A DNA stretch of 64,000 nucleotides from Gautieria morchelliformis (Eukaryota; Basidiomycota; Agaricomycetes; Gomphales; Gomphaceae): positions 186,001 to 250,000 of the forward strand of contig WHVA01000035.1 of NCBI GenBank assembly GCA_015179125.1. The letters are read 5' to 3'. Below are positions 24,732-38,581 of this stretch, in pieces (positions within the stretch are counted from its first letter, which is position 1; every line of letters begins with the position of its first letter). The notes beneath the pieces are model-generated. The model made no database searches. It worked only from the letters and a program-made list of their open reading frames with translations, and was not told where the DNA came from. Both the position numbers and the translations under genes were made by a program.

Positions 24732-26208
24732 GGTAGCCGTTGAAAGTCTAGGACTTTTCCATGGTTTTTGACTTGCATTTGGATCGTCTTGCGGCTGTCC
24801 GTTGGGGCAGCCGGTGTCTCTTGGGGTTCATTTCTGAACCGCACGTCCTGTTCAACCGGGACGGCTGGCAGCGGCATTCACTGCCTGTCCAGTTCCTTTC
24901 GTCGCAGGTCTTCCGCGTCATGACCGCATTCCTTAGCTGCAGACTGTCGCGAGCTTTGACGTGGCGCATCGCATTTCCCGCATGGGTGGAGGGCCATTTG
25001 GACATTCTCCAGCGTGGCCACGTCTTGCAGCCTGATCTCCTCAGCTTGGTGGAGCTCCTTGCCGCCCACCAGTAGATAGCTGGAAAAAAAAAAAAAACAA
25101 CTTTCCTGTATTGCTGTATGTGTACAGCCACTGGTACACGTACACAGCCATAGTTATGAACCTGCCATCACCCACGCCATGCACCCCAGAACTGAAGCCC
25201 CAGTCCACCTGTTCTGCATGCCTGATTCCCCAAAACCCTAGACAGAAAGCATATGACGAGGAACTTGAGGTCATGTCCAGTGTGATACAGGTAGGGATAT
25301 AGAATCTGAGCCACATGTGCACTTGAGGTCTGAATCTGATGTACCACACCCCGGCCACGCGTCGCGTGTCTGCGTAGAAGAATAAAATATCGGCGTCAGG
25401 TATTCGGAGTGCGTCAGGAGAAACGGAAAATCGAGCATTGACTAGACTAGTGACTAGGACTATGCAGATGTCAATGCACGCGCAGAAACGGGGTGGCAGA
25501 GTCCAGATGCGAGTGCGCGTGCAAGACACGGGAAATCAAGTGATGACGAGATGCGAGTTCGGGCAGACATACAGTACTTACCACTGCACCACCGGCACCT
25601 ACAGATCTAACCCCGATTTCATTATCGGTACTTACAGCTACGCGCAGCCCTAATCCGAGTCAATTTCCACTGGGCCTGATCACTCTGGGCAGGGGTAGAG
25701 GCGAAGAATTTCATGTCGACGACTGGTCTTAATTCCCGTCAGGCAAACAAGCCGTCCTCATCGAACTACTATGATACGCTCACCGTCACGCAGGGGCGTA
25801 CCCCTCCTGCGTGTTCTTGGACATGGTAGGCAGCCTAGCGACGTAGTAAACATACCTCGGCTAATTATCCGACCGAAAAATATCACAATGGATTCTCCTT
25901 AAGTGGCTTCTCGCCGACGCCTAAAGTGTCAACGTTCGGAAGAACATGTGATTCAGTGTTGGCGCGACTGTATTGTTCCTGGCGGGACAGCGTCCGAATA
26001 AATGCGGATGCTCATCTGCGCCCGCCTTTCGCGCTGTTCTCGAAGCTCCATCTGATCGTCAGGCTGCCCGTTGAATACGCGTCCACAAGGACCCACACGT
26101 AAGTTCCCACGGGTAGTTGAACTGGGAGACAACAACACTAACAGGGACCGACCCGCTTCGCGCGAGGCCATATGCTGGCGCCCGCCCCTTCTCGTCCGTC
26201 CCACCACC
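24732..26208. other. Intergenic with an unassigned open segment and poly-A tract
   Basis: A minus-strand open segment around 24870-25070 reads IRLQDVATLENVQMALHPCG followed by KCDAPRQSS and a Lys/Glu-rich end. It looks more protein-like than background but has no clear start or splice partners. A run of 14 A lies near 25084-25097. The right end (about 25900-26208) is the presumed kinase promoter. Confidence 0.3.
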
Positions 26209-29200
26209 ATGTCCCTCCTCCCCCCGCCCCTCGAGGCCAGCGACATATTCTCCCTCTCCGACCAGCAGCTCAGCGAACACTATCAGTTTGTCGAGGAGGT
26301 CCGTCTTCCGCGTCGTTCACCGCGTCGTCGAGCTCACCTTTCATCCCGCCACGTAGATTGGCTTCGGGAACTGGGGCAGCGTCTGGCTATGTCGTCCCAA
26401 GGACGACAACGGTCGCCCCATCGAGGACGATCCGCCCGCCGACGTTAGAGCCTTTGGCAAGGTGGCCGTCAAGCTTGTCCATCGAAGCAAGACTCCCACC
26501 ACCGCTGCCCGCGTCCGCTCACTGTAAGTCCACCGTCCTCGACAGTCCTCACATACCCTCATCGTTGCATCCGTCAGATGGAACGAGATGAAGGTCAGGC
26601 CTCCATGCCATTCGTTTTCATCCTCCTCCTCATCTTTCCCCACAGATCGTCCGCTCATTCAAAAATGACCCCCACCCATCCATCATCCCCTTTCACAATT
26701 TCATTATCACTCCAAGCTATGCCCTCATCACCATGTCCGTCTCTCCTTTGCTACTCCCATCGTGCTCCACCTAATCTCCGCCCAGGGCATACCTACCTTC
26801 CCTCGTACCCGTAGAGGTCCCAGAGCTACGGGCCAAGCCCTGGTTCCTCAGTCTCATTTCCGCCGTGGCATTTCTCCATGCCCGTGGCGTTGTCCACAAT
26901 GATATCAAGTTCGTTCTGCTACTCCTCAATGTCGCCCTATCTTCACGTATGTCCACAGACCTGCCAATATCCTCCTCACAGCCGCCGATACTCCTGTTCC
27001 TGTACTCGTCGACTTCGGCTTTGCCGAAAAGTATGATCCCCGTTCCTCAAAAGCCTTTCTCTCTAACCTCGCCTATGGCACACCAGAGGTATCATATATG
27101 CTGTCCCAGCTGTCCCACTCACTTGACTATATTGACCTCCTTGCAGTATCTTTCCCCGGAACGCGCACGTGGTCTTCCCCACGACACCCGCAAGAGCGAC
27201 GTCTGGAGTCTCGGCGTCACCCTCTTCGAGATTATCCGTGGCCGAACTCCCTTTGAGCACGCAGACCCCGATGGCACCACAGAGACTTTTAGTACCAAGG
27301 CTGTGAGCCCAGAGTACCCCACCCGTATACTCATCTGACCTTGAATCAGGACCTCGAGAAGTATTGGGCACGCACGGTCAAAGGCAAGTGGGTGGGTAAA
27401 TGGTCCTTGAGCAGAGGTGAGTTCGCGTCATACTTGTGTTACCCTCGCCACCACGCCCTTCATTGACACCCCCTCGTAGGCCTTGAGAAACTTCTACGTA
27501 AGATGATTCTTCCCAATGCTGACCTGCGAATCACCGCCCCTGTTGCTCTGAACGATTCGTACTTTGATCCCAGCAAACCTGAAACGCCACGTACGTGCCC
27601 CTTCACGCGTCTTACATAGCTTCACGCCCATCTAACTCGTCTATTCACCTGCAGTTAAACACCACTCACGCTCTTCAATCACAATGCGTTCGCCCTCCTC
27701 GGACGCTGATGCATCCCGTCTGGCTAATGTCGGACCTCCTTGGGAGTCTAGCCGTGTAGGAACTAGTTTCTCGCCACCCCCAAGTTTGCTCAAGACCGTT
27801 GCGGCCGCAGCTACGCGCCGCGCGAATGCCAAGCCGAACGTCAGCCCCGGAAAGGAAAACGTGTGGTCTGGCGCAAATGCGGCCTCCGCGGCGCGCAAGG
27901 ACAACGCGAGTGGAGCTGGTCGCCGAGAGAAACCCCATGGCCACCAGAGAACACCTAGCGGGAAGGGTGTGCCTACGCCTACCAAACTTCCCGCACTCAT
28001 TCAACCCCTCAAGCGTGAGGCTCTTTCTGTTCCCAAGCGCAGGGTACTGACGTTATACCATGCGTGCAGATGGCGCTAGAAAGGCACAGAGCAATGCAGG
28101 TGCGAGTGAGGCAACGTCCCCCAATGCACTTTCCCCTACCTCTGGGCCACTTACTTCCCGACGACCTGCGAATGGGTCCATAAAGACCTCAACGAGTACC
28201 CGCGCAGACACGTCGCTTCTTACCCCGAGCAGCAACCGCGCATCCGTTGTTACCGCCAGCTCATTCACATCCAAGGAGAACGGCGCCACTGGCAGCCGCA
28301 GCCACTCCGGGCGACGTATTCCCGTGCGCAAGCCCGTGCCGGCGGTCTTCCCCGGTGCCCACAAGGGCAACAGACTCGACGAGAATCCCGACAATATTGT
28401 ATATGAGGACGTATTCACCGAAAAAAAGGAGAAAGACAAGCGAAGGACGAGTCGCGTGCTCGTTGACCTCACGAAGACGAAGGTTAACGGGGCGCCGAAA
28501 GTGGAGGTAACAACGCCCGTATTGGGAAGCAGCGTTGGTGGGAAGGCGCCGTTACCACAGGTTGCGGAAGGTAGATGTTTCCCTGTTTTTTTTTAGCCCA
28601 AGACTGAAGAGATTCCTTCCATTCAGCCGTGTCACCGCGCCTGTTTCCAAACGACACATTCCCCCGCTCTCCGAGAGAGTCCACGGGGATAAGTGCACTG
28701 AAACAGAGCATTAAGCAGTCGCTGGGTAAGCTGGTCCATGTGCATGCTATTTATTTGTACACCTTGGTAACGTTGGGGCAGACAAGGGTGTTCGTCTTTA
28801 TAAATCCTCGGCGCTGGGTAGCTATAGCAACTTGCTCGCGAAGCAATCCACCGGTGGATTGTCGGCTGTCGCACCTGAGTGCAGCCGGAGCCAGGACAAC
28901 GGGAGGGACTCAGAGGACACCAAAGAGTCCTGGGAGAATGATTCTGCCGTGCGGAATGGTGGGTCTTATTCCCGCGTTAAGATAGATGACATGCTGACTG
29001 GTCCTCTCGCAGCCAAGAGCTCTCTGCCAGTCGTGCGCCACGCGATCCGCAACGAGCAGGTGGCTGCGGACAACAGGCTCGACCGCATGACGATTTGGAT
29101 CCGCAACGTCGAGCGGGTTGTGGAGGACGCGCGCGCGAACTTTGCTGCGGGCAGCATGACGCCGCTGCCACCCCTCCCGCCGCGCGTCCCACATAGCGTG

Positions 29201-30051
29201 CGCCGGCCGCTCAATGCGGACCAGATTTTCCGTCAGAGCAGCGATGTCCCGGATGTGGGCACTGAGGGGCCCGCTGCGCCGCGCCCCCGGCGGGCGACGC
29301 TTCTCTCGCGCTCGCCAGACCTCCTTGCTAGGGACGGCGACGAGCAGCCGGGCGATGGGCCGTCTCATCCGGCGAATGAAGACGCGCCCACGGGCAGGAC
29401 GCAGAGCGTATTCAATCTATCACGACCCATTACCCCCCTCACCACCTTGCAATTCGAGGTTAACCGGAAAGGTAAGCATGCGTGAGCGTTTTGAGCACAT
29501 GGAGGGTGTTGGTTGACCGAGCTGTCATAGACGTGCCGCCGCGAAGCCCGACGCGACTCTCCGCTGTTCTGGACCCGAACGTCTTCTTTGCGCCAAAGAG
29601 GCCTGATGATGACACCGAGCTCTCCACCGCAGAGGGGTCGTACAGCCCCGCCGAACGGTCCTGCACTGGTTTAGAATACATATCGCCGTCCGGGCTTGAT
29701 CCCAACGTCGAGAGCGCGTACGACCAGCTCCTTATGGCGTCGTCGGGCGTGAGGCGCCTCGGGAAGGGCTACCAGTCCAACATCATCACCTCGAACATCG
29801 TCGATGCCCCCGCGTCCGTGTTGAAGCGCAGCTCCAACGCGTTCCTCTCCGCGCGCCGGGGCGCACTCCCCCCATCAAAAACACCGCGAAAATCCATATC
29901 TGTCGACGAGCTGGGCGCGCTCAGCTCGGCACAGACCTCGACCTCCTCCCGCAAGGAGGACGGCAGCAACACTATCAAACTCATGCGCCGCGCCTTGAAG
30001 GCGCTCACGGGCGGTGGGTCGGTCTCTCGCAGGCTCTCACGGGCCGCATGA
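26209..30051 (+). CDS. Ser/Thr protein kinase with long disordered C-terminal tail
   Basis: The kinase domain is split over about nine short introns. Exon 1 is 26209-26298 (30 codons, MSLLPPPLEASDIFSLSDQQ) and exon 2 starts at 26357. The Gly loop is IGFGNWGSV at residues 31-39, and the ATP lysine is in GKVAVKLVHRS. The catalytic loop is VVHNDIKPANILL, where HND replaces the usual HRD. The metal motif is LVDFGFAE, and the activation end is YGTPEYLSPERARG followed by KSDVWSLGVTLFEIIRGRTP. All key catalytic residues (Lys, Asp, Asn, DFG) are present, so it should be active. After about residue 330 the protein is Ser/Pro/Arg rich with no fold that I can name, up to the stop at 30049-30051. HND instead of HRD removes the Arg that normally contacts an activation-loop phosphate, so control may not depend on loop phosphorylation. 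The kinase subfamily was not assigned. Confidence 0.88.
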
Positions 30052-30380
30052 TTATGCTCGCTTTCACGTTGTCACTCTGCTATCTGTCTCTTGTATGATT
30101 TTGCACGAAACCTGACGCATAGATACTTACTGCCACGCATTCCCCACCCACGATGTTGTTATTCCTCATTTCACGCGTTCTGATGATGACCTTCATATCG
30201 CCTTTTTACGCTTCTTCCACGCACACTGCAACGCATGTACCACGTAGCCAACACGGTCTGGGACCGGGACAATCTACAAATGATATTTTGCTGATGATGA
30301 TATTACATGGTAGGCCAATGCAACAAAAAGTCTTTACGAGCGGGAAACTGGTTGTTACAAACAAACCTCGGGTGCCTGAT
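30052..30380. other. Convergent 3' junction
   Basis: This 329-bp stretch separates the stop codons of the kinase (+) and the Mlp1-like gene (-). It presumably carries both 3' UTRs. No gene is seen. Confidence 0.5.
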
Positions 30381-33300
30381 TCAGCTCTCAGAAGAAGGGG
30401 GAAGATGTCGATTTCGCTGAAGGGTGACTGGCGCGCCGCGTATACGCTTTGCCAGAGAGGGCGACTCTGCGGCGGTTTCTGTCTCGTCCCGTAGACGCTT
30501 GGGGGCCCCTGGCGTCCCGGCAGCAGCATTGGCTGCCCCCAGGATCGAGGCACCTGACGGCGAGGCGGCCGCGGCGCTGTTGACCTGGGCAAGGACACCC
30601 CCGCGGCCAGCTGCTTGCGCAACCCCAGCCGCTGCGCCGCCCCGGATAGCAACGCCCCGACCTCGGCCGCGCGCAACCCCGCGGAAAGCCTGTGTCTGCG
30701 CTCCCGCAGCGGACGTCGAAGCCGCCGGCGCCTGCACATCTGGTACAGATGGTTTCCGCGGCAAACCCGTGTTGGTGCTGGCCTTTGCGACCGTCGGTGT
30801 GGTCGGCGTAGACGACGTCGAGGCACCACCCCCCGGGGCCAGCTTCGCCTCCAAGTCTCTTACTTTTTCTTCGAGCTCCTTCTTGGCCGTCACGGCCTTG
30901 ATCAGCTGCCCATCCTTGATCATCAACTTGGTGCTGATCTCCTTCCGTCCGCTCTCGGTCGCCACTTTGATAGCTTCCGTCATCTTCTGTTCATGCTCCT
31001 TCTGTACGGCCTCCAGGCGCTCCTTGACCTTGGCCTCCACATCGACAGTGCCATCAGGCTTGGGCGCAGATGCCAAGGCTGCGTCTACAGCTGCTTTCAC
31101 CTCTGCTGCGTGCTTCTCGGTCAGACGTGTCTCGAGGGCTTTCAACTCGTCCTGATGGCGAGTCATGATGGCTGCAAGCTCAGTCTGAGAAGGTGCTGCA
31201 GCCCCTGTGGAGGACTGTAATTCCACTCGAAGTTTGTCGGTGGCCTCAGAAACAGCGGTCAGAACCGCAGCTTCGTGGTCGCGAGCTTGCTGAGCAGTGA
31301 GCTCAGCTATGCGGGCAGCAACCAGGTGTTCCACATCAGGAGGTGCTGCCTGCTGTTGCTCCCGTTGCTTCTTCAACAGATCAGATAGCCTTTGCTTGAA
31401 TTTTGTCTGCAAACATCAACGCATAATCAGTACACAGTAGCCTATCCGGGCCAACCTGCACACTGACATTTGAATTTTCGAGGTGTGTTTTGTCCTCTGC
31501 TAGCTTCTTGCTCTGCGTTCTAGCGATCTGGTGCACGGTTAGGAGGGGAAGAGAACGCAAGGGACGTATAACCTACATTTTCACGTTCGGCAGCCTCATC
31601 TCGGGCCTTGGTCAGTTGGGATCTCTCTTCTTCCCACGCGGACTTGGCTGCATCTAGTGCAGCCTGAACTAGTGCTTCAGAGCTCTCATCAGGCGGCGGT
31701 GGGGCAGTGGAATTGTCCGTTCGCTGCGACAAACTAGCCTGTCGAACAATAAGGGACACTTAAGCATGCAGCATTAATTATTGAGGTCAGTGGAACTTAC
31801 TATGGTCGCAGTGGCGGCAGTTACCTTCGTCCGCTCGCTCTCAATGGCCTTTTCTAAGCGGGCTTTCTCTTCCGCGAACGACGTCTCCAGCTGAGCCTTC
31901 TCTACCACTAAAACGTCGATTCGACTTGAAAGTGCACTAGAATCTGCCGTGGAAGCCTTGGACTCCAGCTGAGCTTTGAGGGCATCCCGCTCGGCCGTCA
32001 ACCCCTTGATTTCAGCCGTAGTATTATTGAGAGCTGCTCTGCTCCGGTTCGAGAGGTCAGAGTATTGCTTCTTGAAATTCGCCAAATTCTCTTTGTAGCG
32101 GTCGCTCTGACATATCATCGGCAACGAAATAAATGAGCAAAGAGCCTGAGATGCCAACCTGTGCAACTGCCGCTTCCATCGATGACTTCGCTTGCGTCCA
32201 TTCAACCTTCTCGCTCTCGAGCTTCTCGAGTTGCTCTTTGAGCTGTTGCACCTCGGCGGGATCTATGCGATCGTACTAAATGACGCATTAGCCCGTTTGT
32301 CACAGCACCAGTGACATCAGTGCAAACCTTGCTCAAGATCTGCTGGCTGCGATCCTTCCATTGCTGATTTTCCCGCTCCAGTCGCTCCAGTTGCTGGTTA
32401 CGTGATTCAAGTTCGGCACGGAGTGTGTGTGCTTCTTCCTTCATAGGTTCCACTTCGAGTGCAAGCTGACGAAGCTTATCCTCCAAAATCTCGGACTGCT
32501 TGCGGTGAGCGTCACATTCGGATCGAAGGGTGGCATTGCTTTCGCGCAGAAGGTTGAGCTGATTAATCCGCTCAAGTAACTCAGCGTGCTGCGCAGCTGA
32601 TGCAACGGCTCCTGCTGCGTGTTCACGCTCCTGTTTAACTGCACATTAGTTCTTGACATCGCATGAGATTATGTTGACGCACTTCAGTCAGTGTCGTTCG
32701 CGTTTCCTCCAGGCTGCGTGAGACATGTTCCAGTTGAGTTTTGAGTCGCATGTTTTCCTGCTTGTTAAGCTCTAATTGCAAGTCGACAATTTCTTTTTCA
32801 CTACGCAACCAGGCGACAACAGGGCGAAGGTCAGAGTCAGAGGATGTACCATCTACACCTTCATGTGCTGCGTTGCTGGTTTCTCCGCTGGACTGTTCGG
32901 CAGCTTTTCGAATACGTGAAGCCTGAGAGTTGACAGACTCGAGATGTTGGTGGAGAATGCTGTTTTGCTTCTGAAGATCGCGTCCTCTGGAAAATCGGGA
33001 AAAGACGAATCAATTACCCGTTTTATTTTCATCGAAAGAGGCACCGACCGAGCGTTAAGATCTGCGATCTCTTTATCCAGAGCTTCTCTCTGACACTTCC
33101 AGCTAGCCTCAGCCGTAGCCAGCATTGATTGCGCAGTATCAGCGGCCGTCTGCTTCTCCCGTGCAAGGCTTTGGAGAGTGGATACTTGTTGCTTCAGATT
33201 ATCAACCGCCTTGATGGAATCAGCGTGGGAGATTAACTCTCGTTGATATCTCTCCTCCGCAGCCTGGACGTATGTATGGCTTAGTACAAGAACGAAGGAC

Positions 33301-36300
33301 GAAGCTACTTATTCAGAATTACTCACTACAATGCGCTCCTCTTGAAGTTTGACGACGCTCGCCCTTTCAGCTTCATCCGCTTGTGTGTTGGCCGCCGAAC
33401 TGGATAGATCGACGAGAGTCTCTTCGAGAGTCTTCTTATCGGCGGCGAATGCCTTGCGCTCATTTTCAAGATGTTGTTGTAGCTCGACAGTCTTTTGTGT
33501 CTCATCTGCCAAGTTGGTCTCCAGAGTATGAAGACGTTCCTGGAGGGATTGAAGTTCCGACTGTGGCATGTCAGTTCACAAAACGGATTGTCAATGTCAA
33601 AACACACTTCTTTTTCAGACAACTGTGCCTGGGCAGTTTTCTTGTACTCTTCGTAGGCGGCATTGATTTTCTCAAACGCTGCCTCGCTGGCTTGGCTGAT
33701 ATCCTTGAATTGCTCTACGTGTGATCGAGCCGCAGCCAAATCAACTTCTGTCATTTTAATAGATCCCCTATTCACCAACATTGATGTCAAGCATTTAAAT
33801 GTAGAAAATGAGACGTACTTCAGCTCAGCCACCTCAGCCTCGAGAAGTTCTTCCCGACTCCGGCCTTCAACAACGGGGGCAGCCCCACCCGAGGCAGCAC
33901 TAGGACGTCGTTCGTATACCGAGAGCTTCTCCAAGCTGGCCTCGAGCTGTCTAGACAAGTCATCGGCACGCTGCTGTAAATGGACCTGACTTGTCTCAGC
34001 CGCCACGAGTAACTCGCGAGTATTAGAGAAGTCCTGAGTCTGGAAAGAAGTCAAATCAGAAACACACTTAATCGCATCAAATCAATGCATTACAGCCCGA
34101 TCAATCCGTGCATGTAGCTCCTTGGTATCAAGATCCTTCTGCAGAGTCACGTGACGAGTATGTTCTCGTTCTTTACCCAGCTGTGTCTTCAGATCCTGAC
34201 TGCAAAGCCTTCCTAAGCTAAGGTTTTTGACATGTGATGAAGTGACATACGTTTGTGACTCCAGCAGCTGAACTTGGCTTTCTAACCGACGCCTATCACT
34301 TTGAACTGACAGTTCCAATTCGTGGTGCATCTTGTTGATATTGCTCATGACATCATTCAGCTGTGACTTCTCTTTGAAAAGGAAGTGATTTTCATCCGAC
34401 AATCGACGTTCAACTCCCTGGGGGCCACGCTTGGTAAATAATCATATAAGCCGGAGACGAAACACACCTTCCAAAGCTCCTTTTCGGCCTTAAGGGTGGC
34501 CGTTTCATGGCGCAGCCGTGCAACAACGGAATCAGCCGTGGCAAGCTGCTCAGAAACCTGATGAGAAGCCGCCTCCACACGGCTGGCATGGCTTAGCAAG
34601 TCTTCGTTTCGCCGTCGGAGGTTTGTAACTTCCTCCCGCTGGCGAACGAACGATTCGTTGAGTATGGCATGCCGCTCTAAAAATGTGGTACAATGAGTAT
34701 TAAAGGATGGGATTAACAATGCATTAGTGCCACACCGTTGTGATATTCGACCTTCGCATTGGCCTTGGCCAAGGATGCTTGTAGTTGCGCTGTGTCCTTC
34801 TGTGAATCCTGTAGTTCCTCCCGCAGCCTGGACATGTCATTTCCCATCTCATTCCTGTAGACATCGAAGTTTCGCTGCAGGTCCGCCAGCAAACTCTCGT
34901 ATTCAACATCCCCCCGGAGCACGTCGACGTGGCCGTTGGGTTCGCCATACACAGACCTACCCTGGCTCTGACTGGCTAGTCGGGACTTGTACATGTCCCG
35001 CTCCTGTATAAAGCCACGAATCTGAATATCATGAGACTTCTTCTGATTCTCCAATTCCTCTTGAAGCGAGGCAACAGTGGCAGCCGCCTCTTCTAGAGCT
35101 TGTTCATCCAGACGGCTTCGCTCCATGTCCTGCTCTCTTGTGACCTTTTCGAGCTTGTCACCTAGCTCTCGGATGACCTTTAGATGTATGGTATACTGCT
35201 CTTGGAATGAAGGAAGGTTCTTGAAAACGACCAGCTGGTTGGAAATGAGCGCATCAACACCTTCGGTATTATTCGGTGGCTCGTCTTCCTGCTCGATACT
35301 TGCAAGACCAGGATTCTGGTAGATAGAAATTTCACGAAGGAGGGTTTGAACCTGGCGACCAAGATCGTCGAGCTGGGTCTGTAAGAGCTCATTCTCCTTC
35401 TGACTGGTCGCAAATTTGTGCTCGGTGTCGCGAGCGAACTGGACATTGGCATCGCGTTCGGTAAGAACCATGGATAATTGTTGCGATAGATGGATAGTCT
35501 CTGATTTTTGCCGTTCGTACTCGACGCGCTGCTCGTGGAGTTGAGGAGCCTGAGGCGACGATGGAATCAGGAGGTAGCGTTGCTAAGTTCCGTCTGACTT
35601 ACCATCTCCTGCACCTTGCTGATTAACTGGGTTGTGGTGTCCGTGAGCCTCACGTTCTCCATTTTCACCTTCTGCAGCTCTTCTTTGACACGTATGTTCT
35701 CGTCGAAGATATCGGATACCTTGGTTCCCTTCATGAAACTGGAGACAATGCTGGCTCCAGGAGTAGGCTCGGGTGAGGAGCTTGATGCGCCTCTTAGCGT
35801 CGGGCCTTCAGAACTCTCGATGATTCGAGTGAGGTTCGCATCCAATCTGTCTCCGCGTTCCCTTTCTCTCCTCAGCTGCTCTTTAAGCATCTCCTCCCGT
35901 TCATTGTGTTCCTGAACCATACGATCCCACTCGTTGTCGAGGTCCTGGACGCGCTTCTTGGCGTCTGCGTTCCTCCTCTCGAGTAGCTCGATCAAACGCG
36001 CCTGAGTTTCAGCTTGGGCCCTTGCAGCGGCACCTTCCTCCGCCAGCTGATCTTGAAGCGAGTTGACTTTCTCGAGTGCGGTATTCAGCTGGTGTTGTTG
36101 GTTCTCGTGCGCCTGCTTTAGGCTTTCCAAATCAGCTTTACAAGACTCGTGCTCGTGGCCAAGGGCATCGAATGCTGATTGGAGGGTGGCACGTTGAGAG
36201 TGCGCCTCACGTCGGTACTTGGCAAATTCCTCAATCTTGGCGTCTAGCTCGGCTGAATTACGGTCGTTCTCTTGCTTGGTGAGTTGCAACTGCTGATCGA

Positions 36301-37138
36301 GAGACTGGATCTTAAACTTTTTGGCATTCAATAATCAATTTCTAGCGCATGAAGATACTGAAATTACCTTGTTCGTGGTCTCGGTGGACCGCACCTCCCT
36401 GACTTCAGACTGAAGTTCAGAGAATTCAGCGCGAGCCTTCTTTAAGCTTTCTCGGAGAGTCCGAATTTCCTCTGCCACCTACTTTTAGTGTCATCCTATA
36501 GTTACAAGGCAAGTTATCGCACCTTCCGCTTGAACGCCATCGGACTTCAACCGGTCAACAACGACGACCAAATCGCGTTTTTCACGTTCTGTATCTTCTA
36601 TTCTCCTCTGGAGCATTTCCAGCTCGGATGAACGAGTCGATTGAGAACTGCTTATTGTTGATATTTGGGACTGCAGGGTAGCATGTGACGCGTTAAGCTC
36701 GTCGCGCTGGGCGACAGCAAGCTTGAGCTCATTGCGGGATGCTTCGACAGACTGTTCAAGTTCCGAAACAGCGCTCTCCTTATCCTGTAAAGCCTGATCT
36801 AACTCAACATCCTTGCGCACGATCTGCGCACGTGCTTCCTCGAGTTCTGAGGTGGCACCAGCAAGGTCAGCAGCTTGAGCAATGATGAGCTTGTAAATAT
36901 GAAGAATGGTATCTGGTGTAGGAGCATCGATAGACGTGTCGGGGATGAGATTGGACAGAGACTCGAGAGATATGTCCGATGGAATGGATATGTGGATACT
37001 TTGAGGAGATGGCGGCCTTGGTTGCGACGGCGAAGGAGGCTGAGACTCTTCTGCAATCTGAGAAGAGGCCGGTTCCTGGTCAACCTCGCCATCAGTAGCA
37101 CCAGCTGCTTTACGCGACGATTTACGGCGAGTCTTCAT
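30381..37138 (-). CDS. MLP1: Mlp1/TPR-like nuclear pore basket protein
   Basis: A very long coiled-coil protein of the Mlp1/Mlp2/TPR family, which forms the nuclear basket and helps mRNA export quality control. The start at 37138 gives MKTRRKSSRKAAGATDGE, a basic then acidic head. Almost all later exons show heptad-rich Glu/Gln/Lys/Leu helices. The TPR/Mlp hallmark LIELLERRNADAKKRVQDLD, with the following EWDRMV, lies near 35900-36000. The final exon, to 30381, changes character to a Thr/Pro, Arg/Gly and Ala-rich tail containing RGVARGRGRGVAIRGGAAAG and KRLRDETE, with a possible nuclear signal APKRLRDE. More than ten short introns interrupt the coding region; each exon keeps coiled-coil content. 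At roughly 1800-2000 aa it matches yeast Mlp1 in size. Exact internal boundaries were not all fixed. Confidence 0.92.
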
Positions 37139-38581
37139 ATCGCAGGAACGAGTGGCTTACGTAACCATACCACACGGGTACATCCTCGGGATACAAGGAC
37201 CCACTGCTAGAAGTCTTCCAAACCGCCTTGATGCTTCAAGTAATTACGTCCAGTCCAAGAATCTCCCGTGCAAGATAATGTGACAAGGCCAGATAGAGTC
37301 AGGGCGACGGACATGGAGGACCGCACGCTTCGACGAAGAATTGCCGGCGGGGCAATGCAGGTAAGTAGATATGGCGCGCAGCTATCGGATACTGTATGTT
37401 TATTAGGATGAGCACGTTTTCCAGTCCAACGCTATTGGGTTTTGCAAGCCGTACCGTATCTTATCTGATCAATTTTTAGAGTGTGAAAGTTCCACCTGCT
37501 TGGGTATAATGGAAAAGCATTAGCATGCCGAGTAAGGCAGGCTGCGCTACTGTACATAACAGATCGGAGACTATTTGCTGAGCCCAGTGGAGGGCCCTTC
37601 CCTTTGGCGTTCGGCAGAAGACAGTTCGATCATGAGCTCCAGATAAAAAGGCACCATTGGCGTATCTTCTTGCTTCTTGAGCGAATGGCGAGGCTCGTAC
37701 CCCGCGATTCAACCGATATAAATATATTAGACGTCTGCTACTGAAGCAACCAGAGCTTTGGTAGTATGTGTAGGAATTATGCCGAAATCGAGTGTCTGGC
37801 AGCATTTCGGATCCAGCTCGTTCCGAGTCCTTAGCACTTACAACCACGGCCAGGACAGAAATCAAGGACATACAGGCTTGACTGGCAGCGTGGGGTTCCT
37901 TATTAGAACTTGCTCCAGGGGTGGCGTCATGCGACTCACGCCACGCTGGCGGCAGCCTCGCGCGGCCAGGGCACTATCTAGTATCAGCGAAGCCTTCAGC
38001 AGATCCGGCACATAACAGGAGATCCTTCTGGCTATATGCAGTCCCCGTGGCCCGAAGGACCTGCCATACTCCGTGAGTCTAATAGGTCAGCAGGGCTCCG
38101 CCCATACCGTAGCGATCTTATTAAAGTTCCCTCGGATGAATTCTTGTCCAGGTGCTCAGCCGAGGTGGCATCGTTTCCATACAACCTCAATCCTGGGTCG
38201 AAATGAAAAGAGATCCCTAGGGTGAATCGAGGATACCCCGGAGGAGCTAGTGCATGATACTCGCGTTATTGGTTTCATCTTTAACAACCACGAGCGGGCA
38301 GATAGAGGCGAGCGTAGAAATAATCGTGCCGTTCGGGACCAGCCTGCATGCGAAAACGTCATGGTCCACGATCTATTTGCAATTTACCGTGGACAGCAAG
38401 AGGCGGCAATCGGTCTCTTCTCCTGCGCTAAAAGCTGGCGAACCACCGGGTCGCTTTCACTCGGTGGTTCTTCGGCGGTTATGTTGGTAGTTATGTTTTT
38501 GAACTAGCCTTACTTTAACCCTCTTTGAAGCCACCAGCTTCCCCGCCATGTATGGCATCTAAGCAAATAGCGCTACTTTCC
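37139..38581. other. Intergenic, no gene recognised
   Basis: This 1.4-kb stretch separates two divergent genes (Mlp1-like minus, coiled-coil plus). Both promoters must lie here. No open frame stands out and no repeat was detected by eye. Confidence 0.4.
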
